Assembly: GCA_030424845.1 (NCBI GenBank)
Contig: JAUHWC010000001.1
Coordinates: 1-64,000 of the forward strand
Source of the DNA: Alphaproteobacteria bacterium
GTDB lineage: Bacteria; Pseudomonadota; Alphaproteobacteria; Sphingomonadales; Sphingomonadaceae
Length of the DNA: 64,000 nt
Direction of reading: 5' to 3'
In this document: positions 8,344 to 16,905 of the stretch, one piece after another
How positions within the stretch are numbered: position 1 is the first letter of the stretch
Layout of the letters: every line of letters starts with the position of its first letter
The notes under the pieces: model-generated
Told to the model about the DNA's origin: nothing
What the model saw: only the letters and a program-made list of their open reading frames with translations
The model's database searches: none
Position numbers and translations under genes: made by a program

Positions 8344-9531
8344 TCAGCTGTCCGTGTCGACCAGCGGAATGCGCACGCTGACAGTGGTTCCCTTGCCCAG
8401 CTTGCTGTCGATATCCAGCCGTCCCCGATGGCGCTCGACGATGTGCTTGACGATCGCAAGGCCCAGGCCCGTGCCACCGGCAGCGCGGCTGCGGCTGGGG
8501 TCGGTGCGATAGAAACGCCGGGTCAAGTGGGGCAGGTGTTCCTCGGGAATGCCTTCGCCGCGATCCTCGACCGTCAAAACGGCCATGTCGCGCTGGCCAC
8601 GGGTGAGGGTGACGGTCACATCTTCATCGAGGCTGCCATACTTCAGCGCATTATCGACCAGGTTGCGGACAAGCTGTTCCAATTGCCGATGATCGCCGCG
8701 AACCATCATTGGCTCTTCAGGCAGGGCAAAGATCACGCGCTCTGTCCGGTCCGGACCGGCGCCGTCCCGCCCGGCTTGTTGCACGATCTTGCCAAAATCG
8801 ACGAGCTCGCGCGGCTGGTCGTGCTTTTCGGCCTCGACCCTGCTCAGGGACATGAGGTCATCCACAAGCGATTGCAGCCGGCGCGCTTCGCGCAGGACAG
8901 TGGCAAAGAACTTCTCGGCCTGTTTCGGCGGCAGGTCGTCCCGCGCCTCGGCCAAGGTCTCGATATAGCCGATGATGGATGCAAGCGGCGTGCGCAGCTC
9001 GTGGCTGGCATTGGCCACGAAATCGGTATGCGCGCGGCTGACATCGGCTTCGGATGTGCGGTTTATCAGCTCGATCAGGCTGTATCGCTCGTCAATCGGC
9101 TGGCTCGACATCTGCCACGAACTGCGCGGGCCGGTCAGCCCTTGCACGGTGGTGGTGCCTCCGCCCTTGCGGCCCAGCAGGTCAACCGCCGCGGGATGGC
9201 GCAAGGCAACGCGCGCGTCCTGGCCGACGATATGCGCGCCGATGGCATCGCGTGCCGCGCGGTTGGCCACGATGATGCGATTCGTATCCAGCATCAGCAT
9301 CGGCAGGCCGGAATGTTCGATGAGGTCGCGCATGCCCGAACGGGTCAACTGCACACCTTCGAGCTTGGGTGGGGGCGGCTCCTGCGGCGGCGGCATGGCG
9401 AGCCAGAAGGAGGTGCACCAGACCAGCAGGATACCCAGGATGATGGGAATCTCGATTCCGGCAACAACCAGCACGATGCCGGTCAAAAGGGCAATGGCAA
9501 TGCCCCCGTATGGGATGTGCTTCCCCTCCAT
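8344..9531 (-). CDS. phoR: Phosphate regulon sensor histidine kinase PhoR
   Basis: The protein has two adjacent N-terminal membrane helices (GIAIALLTGIVLVVAG and IPIILGILLVWCTSFWLAM), a PAS-like domain, a HisKA domain with the phospho-acceptor His in NASHELRTPL, and an HATPase domain with the N box (LVRNLVDNALKYG), G1 (VEDRGEGIP) and G2 (GGTGLGLAIVKHI). It phosphorylates PhoB in low phosphate. The start is uncertain: I chose ATG 9531 (AAGG nine bases upstream); ATG 9552 is in frame, and the frame stays open to 9672. It lies at the head of the phosphate cluster, the reverse of the usual phoB-phoR adjacency. Confidence 0.92.
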   Translation of the reverse strand: MEGKHIPYGGIAIALLTGIVLVVAGIEIPIILGILLVWCTSFWLAMPPPQEPPPPKLEGVQLTRSGMRDLIEHSGLPMLMLDTNRIIVANRAARDAIGAHIVGQDARVALRHPAAVDLLGRKGGGTTTVQGLTGPRSSWQMSSQPIDERYSLIELINRTSEADVSRAHTDFVANASHELRTPLASIIGYIETLAEARDDLPPKQAEKFFATVLREARRLQSLVDDLMSLSRVEAEKHDQPRELVDFGKIVQQAGRDGAGPDRTERVIFALPEEPMMVRGDHRQLEQLVRNLVDNALKYGSLDEDVTVTLTRGQRDMAVLTVEDRGEGIPEEHLPHLTRRFYRTDPSRSRAAGGTGLGLAIVKHIVERHRGRLDIDSKLGKGTTVSVRIPLVDTDS

Positions 9532-9719
9532 GCCGGGCAGCCTTACCGCCATCGCGATAGGCGCACCACAGGCAAAATGCAGCTTGGCGCGAGAAAGTTT
9601 CCGATCCTGCGCGGGACGCAGAAAATGTGTCCGCCACAAGACCGCCAAAGGGTATTCGCACAACCGCACCAAGCGGCTGCGCCAACTGTTTTCCGGTGTT
9701 AGGGGAAAATCCGCACCGC

Positions 9720-9794
9720 TGGTGACCCCTACGGGAATCGAACCCGTGTTTCAGCCGTGAAAGGGCCGCGTCCTAACCGCTAGACGAAGGGGCC
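9720..9794 (-). tRNA. tRNA-Glu (anticodon TTC)
   Basis: The minus strand folds as a cloverleaf: acceptor GGCCCCT paired with AGGGGTC, discriminator A and encoded CCA; D-arm TCTAGCGGTTAGGA; anticodon stem CGGCC/GGCTG around loop CTTTCAC; T-arm CGGGTTCGATTCCCG. The anticodon TTC reads GAA/GAG. It lies between phoR and recJ. Confidence 0.97.
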
Positions 9795-9875
9795 ATCTGC
9801 GGTGCGAGCGGCGCACTTAGGGGGGCATTTGCAAACGGTCAAGCCCTGCAAGCAGCTAAAATGCAGCAAAGTGCA

Positions 9876-11657
9876 TTAATCTGCCCAGGCGGCATCTTCC
9901 AGGTGTAGTTCCGCGGCTCGCCTGGGGCCCCAGTCATCGATCTTTGCGCGCCCTGCGAGATAGACCTTCCGGCCGCGCGAACCGTGCAGCAACGCCTGTC
10001 CCATGTCGCTTTCCGCAGCGCGAAAGGCGATGGCCTTGAGCGAGCGGCCGTCATCTCCCGCAGCGATCAGGCGCAAGTGGTCCTGGCCGACGATATCGGC
10101 CTTCACGATCCGTACCGGTCCCACGGCGATGCGCGGTCCGGGCCAGCCAACGCCGAACGGGCCGGCCTTCTCCAGCGTTTCGACCAGCTCCGGGGTGAGG
10201 CCGCCCGGTGCCAGGGACAGGTCCAGCTTCAGGACCTGGTTGGCCGCGGCGCGGGAAACCACCGTCGCCAGCCTGTCGTCCATCCAGTCGGCAAAGGCAT
10301 CGAGCTTGTCCGATTCGATGGTGAGCCCCGCTGCCATGGCATGGCCGCCGCCTGCAACCAGCAGGCCCGATTCGCGCGCACCGATGATGGCTGCGCCAAG
10401 GTCCACGCCCGAAATCGACCGGCCGGAACCCTTGCCCTGGCCGCTCTCCTCGTCGAGTGCGATCACGATGGCCGGCTTGCCGGTCTTTTCCTTGATGCGT
10501 CCGGCGACGATGCCGATCACTCCGGGATGCCACCCCTTGCCGGCCACAAGCTGGACGGCGCGGTTGTGCTGGCCTGCCAATTGTTCCTCGGCCGCTTCCT
10601 GCACCGCCGCCTCGATGGCGCGTCGCTCGTCATTGAGGATGGAGAGCTTCTCCGCGATCTCGCGCGCTTCGTCCGGGTCCTCGGTGGTCAGCAAGCGCAC
10701 GCCCAGGGTCGATTCGCCCACACGACCACCGGCGTTTATGCGCGGCCCCAGCGCAAAGCCGCAATCGCTGCAAGTCGGGGAACGGGTCAGACGCGAGGCA
10801 TCGATCAGCGCCGCCATGCCGATGTTGCGGCGATGCGCCATCACCTTCAGGCCCTGCGCCACGAACGCACGATTCAGCCCGCGGATGGCGGCGACATCGG
10901 CAACCGTGCCCAGCGCGACAAGGTCAAGCAGCGCAAAAAGGTCCGGCTCCTTGCGACCGTCGAAATAGCCGCGCTGGCGCAGCGTCCGGGTGACTGCCAC
11001 GGCCAGCAGGAAGGCCACGCCCACTGCGGCAAGGTGGCCATGCGATGCCGCAAGGTCGCTCTCATCAAGCCTGTTGGGGTTCACCAGCGCCAATGCGCGC
11101 GGCAGTTCCGGTGCGCATTTGTGATGGTCCACGACGATCACGTCCACCCCGGCATCATTGGCCATCGCCAGGGCATCATGCGCCATCGCGCCGCAATCGA
11201 CGGTAACGATCAGGCTGGAGCCCTGTTTACCAATTTTGACAAGGGCCTCGCCCGATGGTCCGTATCCCTCCAGCAGGCGGTCCGGTATATAGTATTCGGC
11301 ATCATGACTCAGCATTCGCAGGAACCTGATTAGCAAGGCCGAACTTGTTGCTCCGTCCACATCATAGTCACCATAAACAGTAACCTTTTCGGAGCTTATT
11401 ATTGCTTCACTAATTCTTTCAGCCGCCAGGTCCATGTCCCTGAATTCGGAAGGGTCGGGCAGGAAGCTGCGGAGGCTCGGGTCCCTGTGCAGGGGCAGGT
11501 CTTCGCGGGAGGCACCGCGGGCCAGCAGAAGCTGGTCAACGATGTCGTTTCCGCTGGTATCCATGGAGGAAGACAACTGCATATTGCCGCCCAGCCACTG
11601 CCAGCAGCGACCGCTCAACGAGGCTTCGATGCCCAACACGGCGGAGGTGGATTGCAT
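9876..11657 (-). CDS. recJ: Single-stranded-DNA-specific exonuclease RecJ
   Basis: This 593-residue protein shows the DHH phosphoesterase motifs: VYGDYDVDGATSSALL, VTVDCGAMA, VVDHHKCAPELP and the DHHA1 domain with GKGSGRSISGVDLGAAI and GGGHAMAAGLT. RecJ degrades single-stranded DNA 5'-to-3' in recombination and repair. Length is normal for the family. The ATG at 11657 gives the usual N-terminus (AVLGIEASLSG.W.W). No ribosome site is strong. The upstream 235 bp to the divergent gene at 11894 probably holds both promoters; I see no clear hexamers there. Confidence 0.96.
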   Translation of the reverse strand: MQSTSAVLGIEASLSGRCWQWLGGNMQLSSSMDTSGNDIVDQLLLARGASREDLPLHRDPSLRSFLPDPSEFRDMDLAAERISEAIISSEKVTVYGDYDVDGATSSALLIRFLRMLSHDAEYYIPDRLLEGYGPSGEALVKIGKQGSSLIVTVDCGAMAHDALAMANDAGVDVIVVDHHKCAPELPRALALVNPNRLDESDLAASHGHLAAVGVAFLLAVAVTRTLRQRGYFDGRKEPDLFALLDLVALGTVADVAAIRGLNRAFVAQGLKVMAHRRNIGMAALIDASRLTRSPTCSDCGFALGPRINAGGRVGESTLGVRLLTTEDPDEAREIAEKLSILNDERRAIEAAVQEAAEEQLAGQHNRAVQLVAGKGWHPGVIGIVAGRIKEKTGKPAIVIALDEESGQGKGSGRSISGVDLGAAIIGARESGLLVAGGGHAMAAGLTIESDKLDAFADWMDDRLATVVSRAAANQVLKLDLSLAPGGLTPELVETLEKAGPFGVGWPGPRIAVGPVRIVKADIVGQDHLRLIAAGDDGRSLKAIAFRAAESDMGQALLHGSRGRKVYLAGRAKIDDWGPRRAAELHLEDAAWAD

Positions 11658-11893
11658 GGGAATGTGATTAGCTGCACAGCGTCGAAACCGGAAGGGTGCG
11701 AAGAACTAATTCATCCACTCTGTAACAACAGAATTACACAAAAGGCACCATTTCGGTCGCTTCGCCTTGCCTTGGCCTGAAATATCCATAGGCACGTAAG
11801 GCTTGAGCCGGGATTTCAAGGGTCCAGCACAAGGGATTGGGGAAGATTTCAACAGAAGCTCGCCCTGCCAGCCACCAGCTGGATAACGCTGTC

Positions 11894-12616
11894 ATGTTGC
11901 TGTTCGCAGCAGGTGAGCGGCCGTGTGTGGATGATATCCAGCGCTTGTCGCGCTCCGGTGGCCAGTTTGCCGTCACCCTTGAATGTTCCGACACCGGCGA
12001 ACCGGACCAATGGGCCGAACTGCTGGCCAACGGTCTGACGTTCGATATGTCGGGCCTTTCCCCGGGAAGGGCATGCCGCCCCCAGGAGGATGCCAGCCAC
12101 CTTTACGGCTATGAAGGTGACTTCGATCCCGCAGCCTGCGAAGGAGTGATGCTGGCTCCCGGCCCACACCTGGTCAGCGGCGGCCCGATGGTTCCGGTAC
12201 TCCGGTGTCTTGCCTGGCTGGCGGCGGAACTGGCTGCCCTGTCGGGCGTCCGCGGCATCGGTTGGCCACCGGCTGCCTCGATCTGCGAGCCGTCCTATTT
12301 CCGTGAAGCGGTCACCCGCTGGCTGGGCGGTGGAGCATTTCCCGGCTTTGGCCTCACCAGCCTGGAAAGCCAGGCGGACGGTGCACTGCGCAGCCGGGGG
12401 CTGGCGCTCTTCACCGGTCAGGAGCTGGTGCTCGATGCCGATCTTGCGCTGGACAAGTCGCAAGGCGCGAAGATTGCCCTTCGCCTGCTGCACTGGCTGG
12501 TCGAGAATGGCCGGATCACCGAAACCATGTCTCTGACCGGGCCTTCGGGAGACACTTTGATCTTGGAGCCGCACGATGATCAGGGCATTGTGTCGGTGTG
12601 GAGAGGATCAAGATAG
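11894..12616 (+). CDS. Conserved protein of unknown function, paired with an AHH nuclease gene
   Basis: I do not recognise this 240-residue protein with certainty. It has no signal peptide or membrane helix and looks cytosolic. Visible segments include HLVSGGPMVPVLRCLAWLAAEL, a WPPA...YFREAVTRWLGGGAFPGFG region and GLALFTGQELVLDADL, an arrangement that loosely recalls DUF4261-type proteins; this is an impression, not an alignment. The ATG at 11894 (protein starting MLLFAAGERP) is preferred; a TTG at 11837 is in frame but has no spaced ribosome site. It overlaps the downstream AHH-nuclease gene by 19 bp, so the two are co-translated. Confidence 0.7.
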   Translation: MLLFAAGERPCVDDIQRLSRSGGQFAVTLECSDTGEPDQWAELLANGLTFDMSGLSPGRACRPQEDASHLYGYEGDFDPAACEGVMLAPGPHLVSGGPMVPVLRCLAWLAAELAALSGVRGIGWPPAASICEPSYFREAVTRWLGGGAFPGFGLTSLESQADGALRSRGLALFTGQELVLDADLALDKSQGAKIALRLLHWLVENGRITETMSLTGPSGDTLILEPHDDQGIVSVWRGSR

Positions 12617-13188
12617 AAAGCAGCCGCACGTGGGTGGCGGCCAATCCTGCCTGCCCCGGTGGACGCAGGCGGCTTTCCTTTCGCCGGATCAACGTGCCGG
12701 GCAAGCCGGCCTATCAGAAGGGGGTGCAACGACACCACTTGCTGCCTCGCCAACTTGTCTCTGCCGGGCATTTCTCCCGCCTGTTCGATTTTGTCGGACG
12801 CGAGCGGATCGGCTTTGACGACTTCCGGTACAACGGCCTTTTGTTGCCCGCGCTGGAGAAGGCGGCAATTGTGCTGGGCCTTCCGCTGCACCGTGGGCCG
12901 CACAGGCGTTACAACGAGGTGGTGTGCGCGCGCGTTTCTCAGATCGAGGCAGACTGGAACCGCAAGCGCAAGCAGGACGAGGACCTGGCCGCAGAGGAAG
13001 TCCTGATGCGTATGCGATTGTTGCAGGCGGCCCTTCGACGCAGCCTGTTGCAGCCGGCTGCACGCAGGATAACGCTCAACAAGAACGATCCGCTGGGCAA
13101 TGGCGTGGACTTTGCGGAGCTCGATGCAATGGCGGACAATATCTGGGCCGATACCGATGTCGAGGCATCGATCAGGCCGGCGCGCTGA
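12598..13188 (+). CDS. AHH-domain putative nuclease
   Basis: The 196-residue product contains an HNH/endonuclease-VII-like AHH signature: QRHHLLPRQL (about residues 44-53), then YNGLLLPALE and, about 50 residues after the His pair, LPLHRGPHRRYNEVV. In the AHH family these His residues form the metal/catalytic site. The C-terminal half is helical and rich in Arg/Leu and may bind nucleic acid. The GTG start at 12598 overlaps the upstream gene by 19 bp; a GTG at codon 13 is an alternative. AHH domains occur as toxins in polymorphic systems, but here there is no secretion or prePAAR/Rhs part, so a cytosolic nuclease role is inferred. Confidence 0.75.
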   Translation: MERIKIESSRTWVAANPACPGGRRRLSFRRINVPGKPAYQKGVQRHHLLPRQLVSAGHFSRLFDFVGRERIGFDDFRYNGLLLPALEKAAIVLGLPLHRGPHRRYNEVVCARVSQIEADWNRKRKQDEDLAAEEVLMRMRLLQAALRRSLLQPAARRITLNKNDPLGNGVDFAELDAMADNIWADTDVEASIRPAR

Positions 13189-13204
13189 TGTGAAGGCGGA
13201 TGGC

Positions 13205-14839
13205 TCAACCGGTCTTGCACATTTCGGCATAGGCGCGTGAGAGGCGCAACTGGCGTGCCCGGGGGTTCTGTGTCTGGCGGATTTCCCGGCTGGTCCGGCG
13301 AGACAGATCGCCCAGTTCCGCTTCGCCGAAATTGGCGGCGCTCCCGGCGAGCTTGTGCAGTTCGCGCAGGAGACTGTCCCAATCGACCTCCTCCGGTTCC
13401 TCGCACAACTGGCGGCGGATCATGCGGAACAGCTCGGCCTTGCGGGCGGAAAACTTGTCCTCGAGGCCGGGTATCGAGGAGCCCAGTTTCGCATCGACAG
13501 TGCGGATATCGAGGTCCGCCGCCTGGCGTGTTTGCAGCAGAACCGGATGCTCGATCGCGCTTGCGGTCTTGCGGTTCGCTGCGATCTGAGCGGAAAGGTC
13601 GGCCAATTGCACGGGCTTGGCGATATGGCCCTGCATGCCTGCATCGCGGCATGCGACGATATCGTCTGCAAAACAGTTTGCGGTGAGGGCGAGGATCGGA
13701 AGCTCGCTTGCCTCGATGCCGGACTGGCGGATCAGGCGCGTGGTTTCCAGTCCGTCCAGTCCGGGCATCTGCAGGTCCATCAGCACGAGATCGAAGCCTT
13801 CGCCTTCGCACCGGGCCATGTCGACGGCCGCGATGGCCTGCATGCCGTCCCCGACCAGGACCGTTTGGATACCCAGCTTTTCCAGCATGGCGAGGATCAA
13901 CTGCTGGTTGATCGGATTGTCTTCCACCACCAGCAGGCGTGTGCCGGACAGGTCGTCGTCAGGAACAGGCCTGTCTGTTGGTTTGCCCGGAATTCCCTGG
14001 GTAACGATGATCGGGAGATTGACGGTGAATGTAATTCCGGCGCCGGGGGTGCTCTCCAACACGATATCGCCACCCATCCGGCGAACTGTCTGAAGGGCAA
14101 TGGCAAGTCCCAGGCCCCGTGCTGTCTCCGCGTCATCGCAATCGTAGAAGGGCTCGAAGATGTTATCGCGTTCTGCTCTCGCAATGGCCGGTCCATTGTC
14201 GCTGACGCCGATACGCAAGGTTTCGCCACTCAAGCTGACGTTGACTTCGATCATCGATACCCCGCGTCGCTTCAAGGCGTTGCCCATCAGGTTCAGCAGG
14301 ATATCGCGCAGGCGCAAGTGATCGAGCGTGAGCATTTCCGGCAGGTCTGGCGGGACGGTGGTTCGCAAGGAAATGCCGCGATCGCTGGCTGGAGGCTCCA
14401 TCAGCCGTGTGCAGAAGGCAATGTCCTCGCGCAGGTCGGCGGCCTCCGGAACCAGCCGGATATCGCCCCGCTCGAGCCGGTTGAGGTCCAGGATGTCATT
14501 CAACAGGCGCATCATCGTGCGGCCTGATTCCGAAATGAGCTGCACCTGGGCGCGATGCGGTTCCTCCATATCCCCGGCCAGCAGCAGTTCGGCAAAGCCC
14601 AGCACGCCGTTGAGCGGAGTGCGCAATTCGTGGCTCAGGCGGGCGAGGGCGCGTGGATCCGCCCTTGCTTCAGGTGTCGGGCGCGCTCCCTGCGTCAAGC
14701 ACAAGCCTTCATCGGTTCCGCTCGAGCCAGCCGCCGGTTCCCGTGCAGGTGCCGAGCGGCGAGGGCGCAGCGCCAGCCGATGACCGGCCAGCAGGACGAC
14801 AAGCAGCGCAATTACGATCGAAGGGGCGAGTTCAAGCAT
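13205..14839 (-). CDS. Hybrid sensor histidine kinase (HisKA-HATPase-REC-Hpt)
   Basis: The product has one N-terminal membrane helix (about residues 7-25), a linker of about 40 residues, a HisKA domain with His70 in LSHELRTPLNG, an HATPase domain (LMGNALKR, VSDNGPAI, ARGLGLAIALQTV), a receiver domain with phospho-acceptor D355 (LVLMDLQMPG), and a C-terminal Hpt domain with His495 in ELHKLAGSA. All phosphorelay modules are in one chain, as in ArcB/BarA-type kinases, but no periplasmic sensor domain is present. No cognate response regulator gene is adjacent. ATG 14839 is chosen; an in-frame GTG at 14878 is possible. The ATP lid is short. Confidence 0.88.
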   Translation of the reverse strand: MLELAPSIVIALLVVLLAGHRLALRPRRSAPAREPAAGSSGTDEGLCLTQGARPTPEARADPRALARLSHELRTPLNGVLGFAELLLAGDMEEPHRAQVQLISESGRTMMRLLNDILDLNRLERGDIRLVPEAADLREDIAFCTRLMEPPASDRGISLRTTVPPDLPEMLTLDHLRLRDILLNLMGNALKRRGVSMIEVNVSLSGETLRIGVSDNGPAIARAERDNIFEPFYDCDDAETARGLGLAIALQTVRRMGGDIVLESTPGAGITFTVNLPIIVTQGIPGKPTDRPVPDDDLSGTRLLVVEDNPINQQLILAMLEKLGIQTVLVGDGMQAIAAVDMARCEGEGFDLVLMDLQMPGLDGLETTRLIRQSGIEASELPILALTANCFADDIVACRDAGMQGHIAKPVQLADLSAQIAANRKTASAIEHPVLLQTRQAADLDIRTVDAKLGSSIPGLEDKFSARKAELFRMIRRQLCEEPEEVDWDSLLRELHKLAGSAANFGEAELGDLSRRTSREIRQTQNPRARQLRLSRAYAEMCKTG

Positions 14840-14936
14840 GAAGACCGGTCGCAGTGTTTCCTGCAACCGGTCTTGCACATGCAGCGATTGGCAAAGCGCT
14901 GGTCGGCCGGCCCGTAATGCTACCTAGTCGAGCGGG

Positions 14937-16619
14937 CTACTGGCGTGCGGTGGCGGAATTGGCCGCCGACAGGATGGCGCGAACGCTTGCAGTTGCCACG
15001 TCCTCGTCAATCCCCACGCCCCAGACGATCTCGCCGTCGGGAAGGGCGCATTGGGCATAGGCTGCCGCTTGTGCATCCGTCCCCGCACCAAGCGCGTGTT
15101 CCGAATAATCGAGCACTTCCAGCTCTACCCCGAAGGATTCCCTCAGCGTGGCGGCGACAGACGAAATCAGGCCCTTGCCGCGACCCGAAACGCTTTGCGC
15201 GTGCCCATCAACCTCGATCGTGCCGGCGAAGATACGCGTGCCGTCGCTGCCCTTCGATTCCTCGAAATCGACGAGCCGGAAGTGGCGCTTGTCCACCTTC
15301 ACGTAATATGCCTGCTTGAAGCAGGTCCAGATGTCGGCCGCATTGAGCTCGCGGCCCAGTTCGTCGGCCATCACCTGGACATGGCGAGAGAAGTCTGCCT
15401 GCAGCTTCTTGGGCAGCTTCAGGCCCTGGTCCTGCTCCAGAACCCAGGCAAAACCGCCTTTGCCGCTTTGCGAATTGACGCGGATGACAGCTTCGTAGCT
15501 GCGGCCAAGGTCCGCCGGATCGATCGGCAGGTAGGGCACGCGCCACAATTCGTCATTGCGCTGTTCCTGTGCTTCGAAGCCCTTCTTGATTGCATCCTGG
15601 TGGCTGCCGGAAAAGGCGGTGAACACCAGGTCGCCGCCATAAGGGTGGCGCGGATGGACGGGCAGCTGGTTGCAATATTCGACAGTCTCGATGACCTTGT
15701 CGATATCGCTGAAGTCCAGCTTGGGATCGATGCCCTGCGTGTAGAGGTTCATGGCGACCGTAACGAGGCAGCAGTTGCCCGTGCGTTCGCCATTGCCGAA
15801 CAGGCAGCCTTCCACACGGTCGGCACCGGCCATCATGCCCAGTTCCGCAGCCGCGACACCGGTGCCGCGGTCATTATGCGTGTGCAGGCTGATCACGGCG
15901 CTGTCGCGGTTCGGCAGGGTGCGGCAGAAATACTCGATCTGGTCGGCATAGATGTTGGGCGTTGCCGCCTCCACCGTGGCCGGCAGGTTCAGGATGACGG
16001 GATGCTCGGGCGTGGGCTGGAGCACATCCATTACCGCCTCGCAAACCTCCAGGCTGAAATCGAGTTCCGCCGTGGAGAAGGTTTCCGGCGAATACTGGAA
16101 ATGCCAGTCCGTCTCGGGGCGCTTGGCCGCTTCATCGCGCAGCAGCTTGGCGCCGTTGATGGCGATCTGGCGCACTTCGTCACGGCTCATGCGGAACACG
16201 ATATCGCGCCAGGCCGGACTGACGGCATTGTAGAGATGGACGATCGCCTGCTTCGCGCCTTCAAGGCTCTCGAAGCTGCGCTTGATCAGGTCTTCGCGGG
16301 ACTGGGTCAGGACCTGCACGGTCACATCGTCGGGAATGGTCCCCGAACGCACGAGGCCGGAAATGAAATCGAACTCGGTCTGGCCCGCGCTGGGAAAGCC
16401 GACCTCGATTTCCTTCACGCCCACTTCAACCAGCAGGTCGAAGAAGCGCTTCTTCTTCACGCCGTCCATCGGATCGATGATCGACTGGTTGCCATCGCGC
16501 AGGTCTGTCGAGAGCCAGCGGGGCGGGGCGGTGATGGTGCGCGAAGGCCATTGCCGGTCAGGCAGGTTCACCTGCGGGAACGGCTGGTATTTTCGGCTCG
16601 GATCTTTGAGCATTGGCAT
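14937..16619 (-). CDS. leuA: 2-isopropylmalate synthase
   Basis: This 560-residue enzyme condenses acetyl-CoA with 2-oxoisovalerate, the first committed step of leucine synthesis. The N-terminal HMGL-like TIM barrel shows [15 protein letters not shown] (metal-binding Asp) and the late [13 protein letters not shown] and GNGERTGN motifs; the C-terminal domain carries the leucine-feedback LeuA dimer region ([17 protein letters not shown]). Sequence type matches the long 'type 2' LeuA of actinobacteria and many proteobacteria. It is preceded by a Leu-rich leader peptide and attenuator (16691-16804). ATG 16619 is used; ATG 16613 is two codons in. Confidence 0.96.
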   Translation of the reverse strand: MPMLKDPSRKYQPFPQVNLPDRQWPSRTITAPPRWLSTDLRDGNQSIIDPMDGVKKKRFFDLLVEVGVKEIEVGFPSAGQTEFDFISGLVRSGTIPDDVTVQVLTQSREDLIKRSFESLEGAKQAIVHLYNAVSPAWRDIVFRMSRDEVRQIAINGAKLLRDEAAKRPETDWHFQYSPETFSTAELDFSLEVCEAVMDVLQPTPEHPVILNLPATVEAATPNIYADQIEYFCRTLPNRDSAVISLHTHNDRGTGVAAAELGMMAGADRVEGCLFGNGERTGNCCLVTVAMNLYTQGIDPKLDFSDIDKVIETVEYCNQLPVHPRHPYGGDLVFTAFSGSHQDAIKKGFEAQEQRNDELWRVPYLPIDPADLGRSYEAVIRVNSQSGKGGFAWVLEQDQGLKLPKKLQADFSRHVQVMADELGRELNAADIWTCFKQAYYVKVDKRHFRLVDFEESKGSDGTRIFAGTIEVDGHAQSVSGRGKGLISSVAATLRESFGVELEVLDYSEHALGAGTDAQAAAYAQCALPDGEIVWGVGIDEDVATASVRAILSAANSATARQ

Positions 16620-16690
16620 GGCGTGAAGCCCTTATCGCTTATTGCGCGCACGGCAAGGCCTGTGCGCCGAATTCAACTGTCGTCTGGAGG

Positions 16691-16751
16691 AAGAAAACCC
16701 TTAGGCGGGTTGCCCGTGCGCCGCGCGCAGGGCCTTTGCCACGCCTAAGGG
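16691..16751 (-). terminator. Leucine attenuator terminator upstream of leuA
   Basis: On the minus strand CCCTTAGGCG (16742-16751) and CGCCTAAGGG (16698-16707) form a perfect 10-bp stem followed by TTTTCTT. Inside the loop a second stem forms (GCCC.TGCGC with GCGCA.CGGGC, one bulge, GCG loop), giving one long hairpin. The left arm overlaps the stop region of the Leu-rich leader peptide, which is the geometry of ribosome-mediated attenuation. Confidence 0.85.
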
Positions 16752-16804
16752 CGTGTAAGTCGAAGCAGCGATAGGATCGTGCGACTGTGCATGGTGAGCA
16801 GCAT
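16745..16804 (-). CDS. leuL: leuA leader peptide (19 aa, six leucines)
   Basis: The minus strand encodes MLLTMHSRTILSLLRLTRP, with Leu codons CTG, CTC, CTA, CTG, CTT and CTT, six in 19 residues and four within six codons. The stop codon lies inside the left arm of the attenuator stem at 16742-16751. An in-frame TAA just upstream limits the frame to this start, or to the internal ATG at 16792 (15 aa). The ribosome site is weak. When charged Leu-tRNA is scarce, a ribosome stalled on the Leu codons should prevent the terminator from forming; this is inferred from known attenuators. Too short for ordinary gene finding. Confidence 0.8.
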   Translation of the reverse strand: MLLTMHSRTILSLLRLTRP

Positions 16805-16840
16805 ATGGGCACATGCTTAACGAAAGTCTAGCCCGCGCAT

Positions 16841-16882
16841 AAAGAAAGCGCGCGGCACCGCCTGGATGCCGCGCGCTTCTTC
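16841..16882 (-). terminator. Intrinsic terminator after the yceI gene
   Basis: The minus strand reads a GC-rich stem GAAGCGCGCGGCA / TGCCGCGCGCTTTC with a short loop and TTTCTTT tail. It closes the YceI gene (stop at 16906) and separates it from the leuA leader. Confidence 0.75.
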
Positions 16883-16905
16883 AAGCGGATTATCGCCGCG
16901 AGGTC

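Noticed and set aside
12598-13188. AHH protein as part of a polymorphic toxin or T6SS effector
   Set aside because: No Rhs, PAAR, VgrG, secretion or immunity gene is visible; the protein is short and self-standing.
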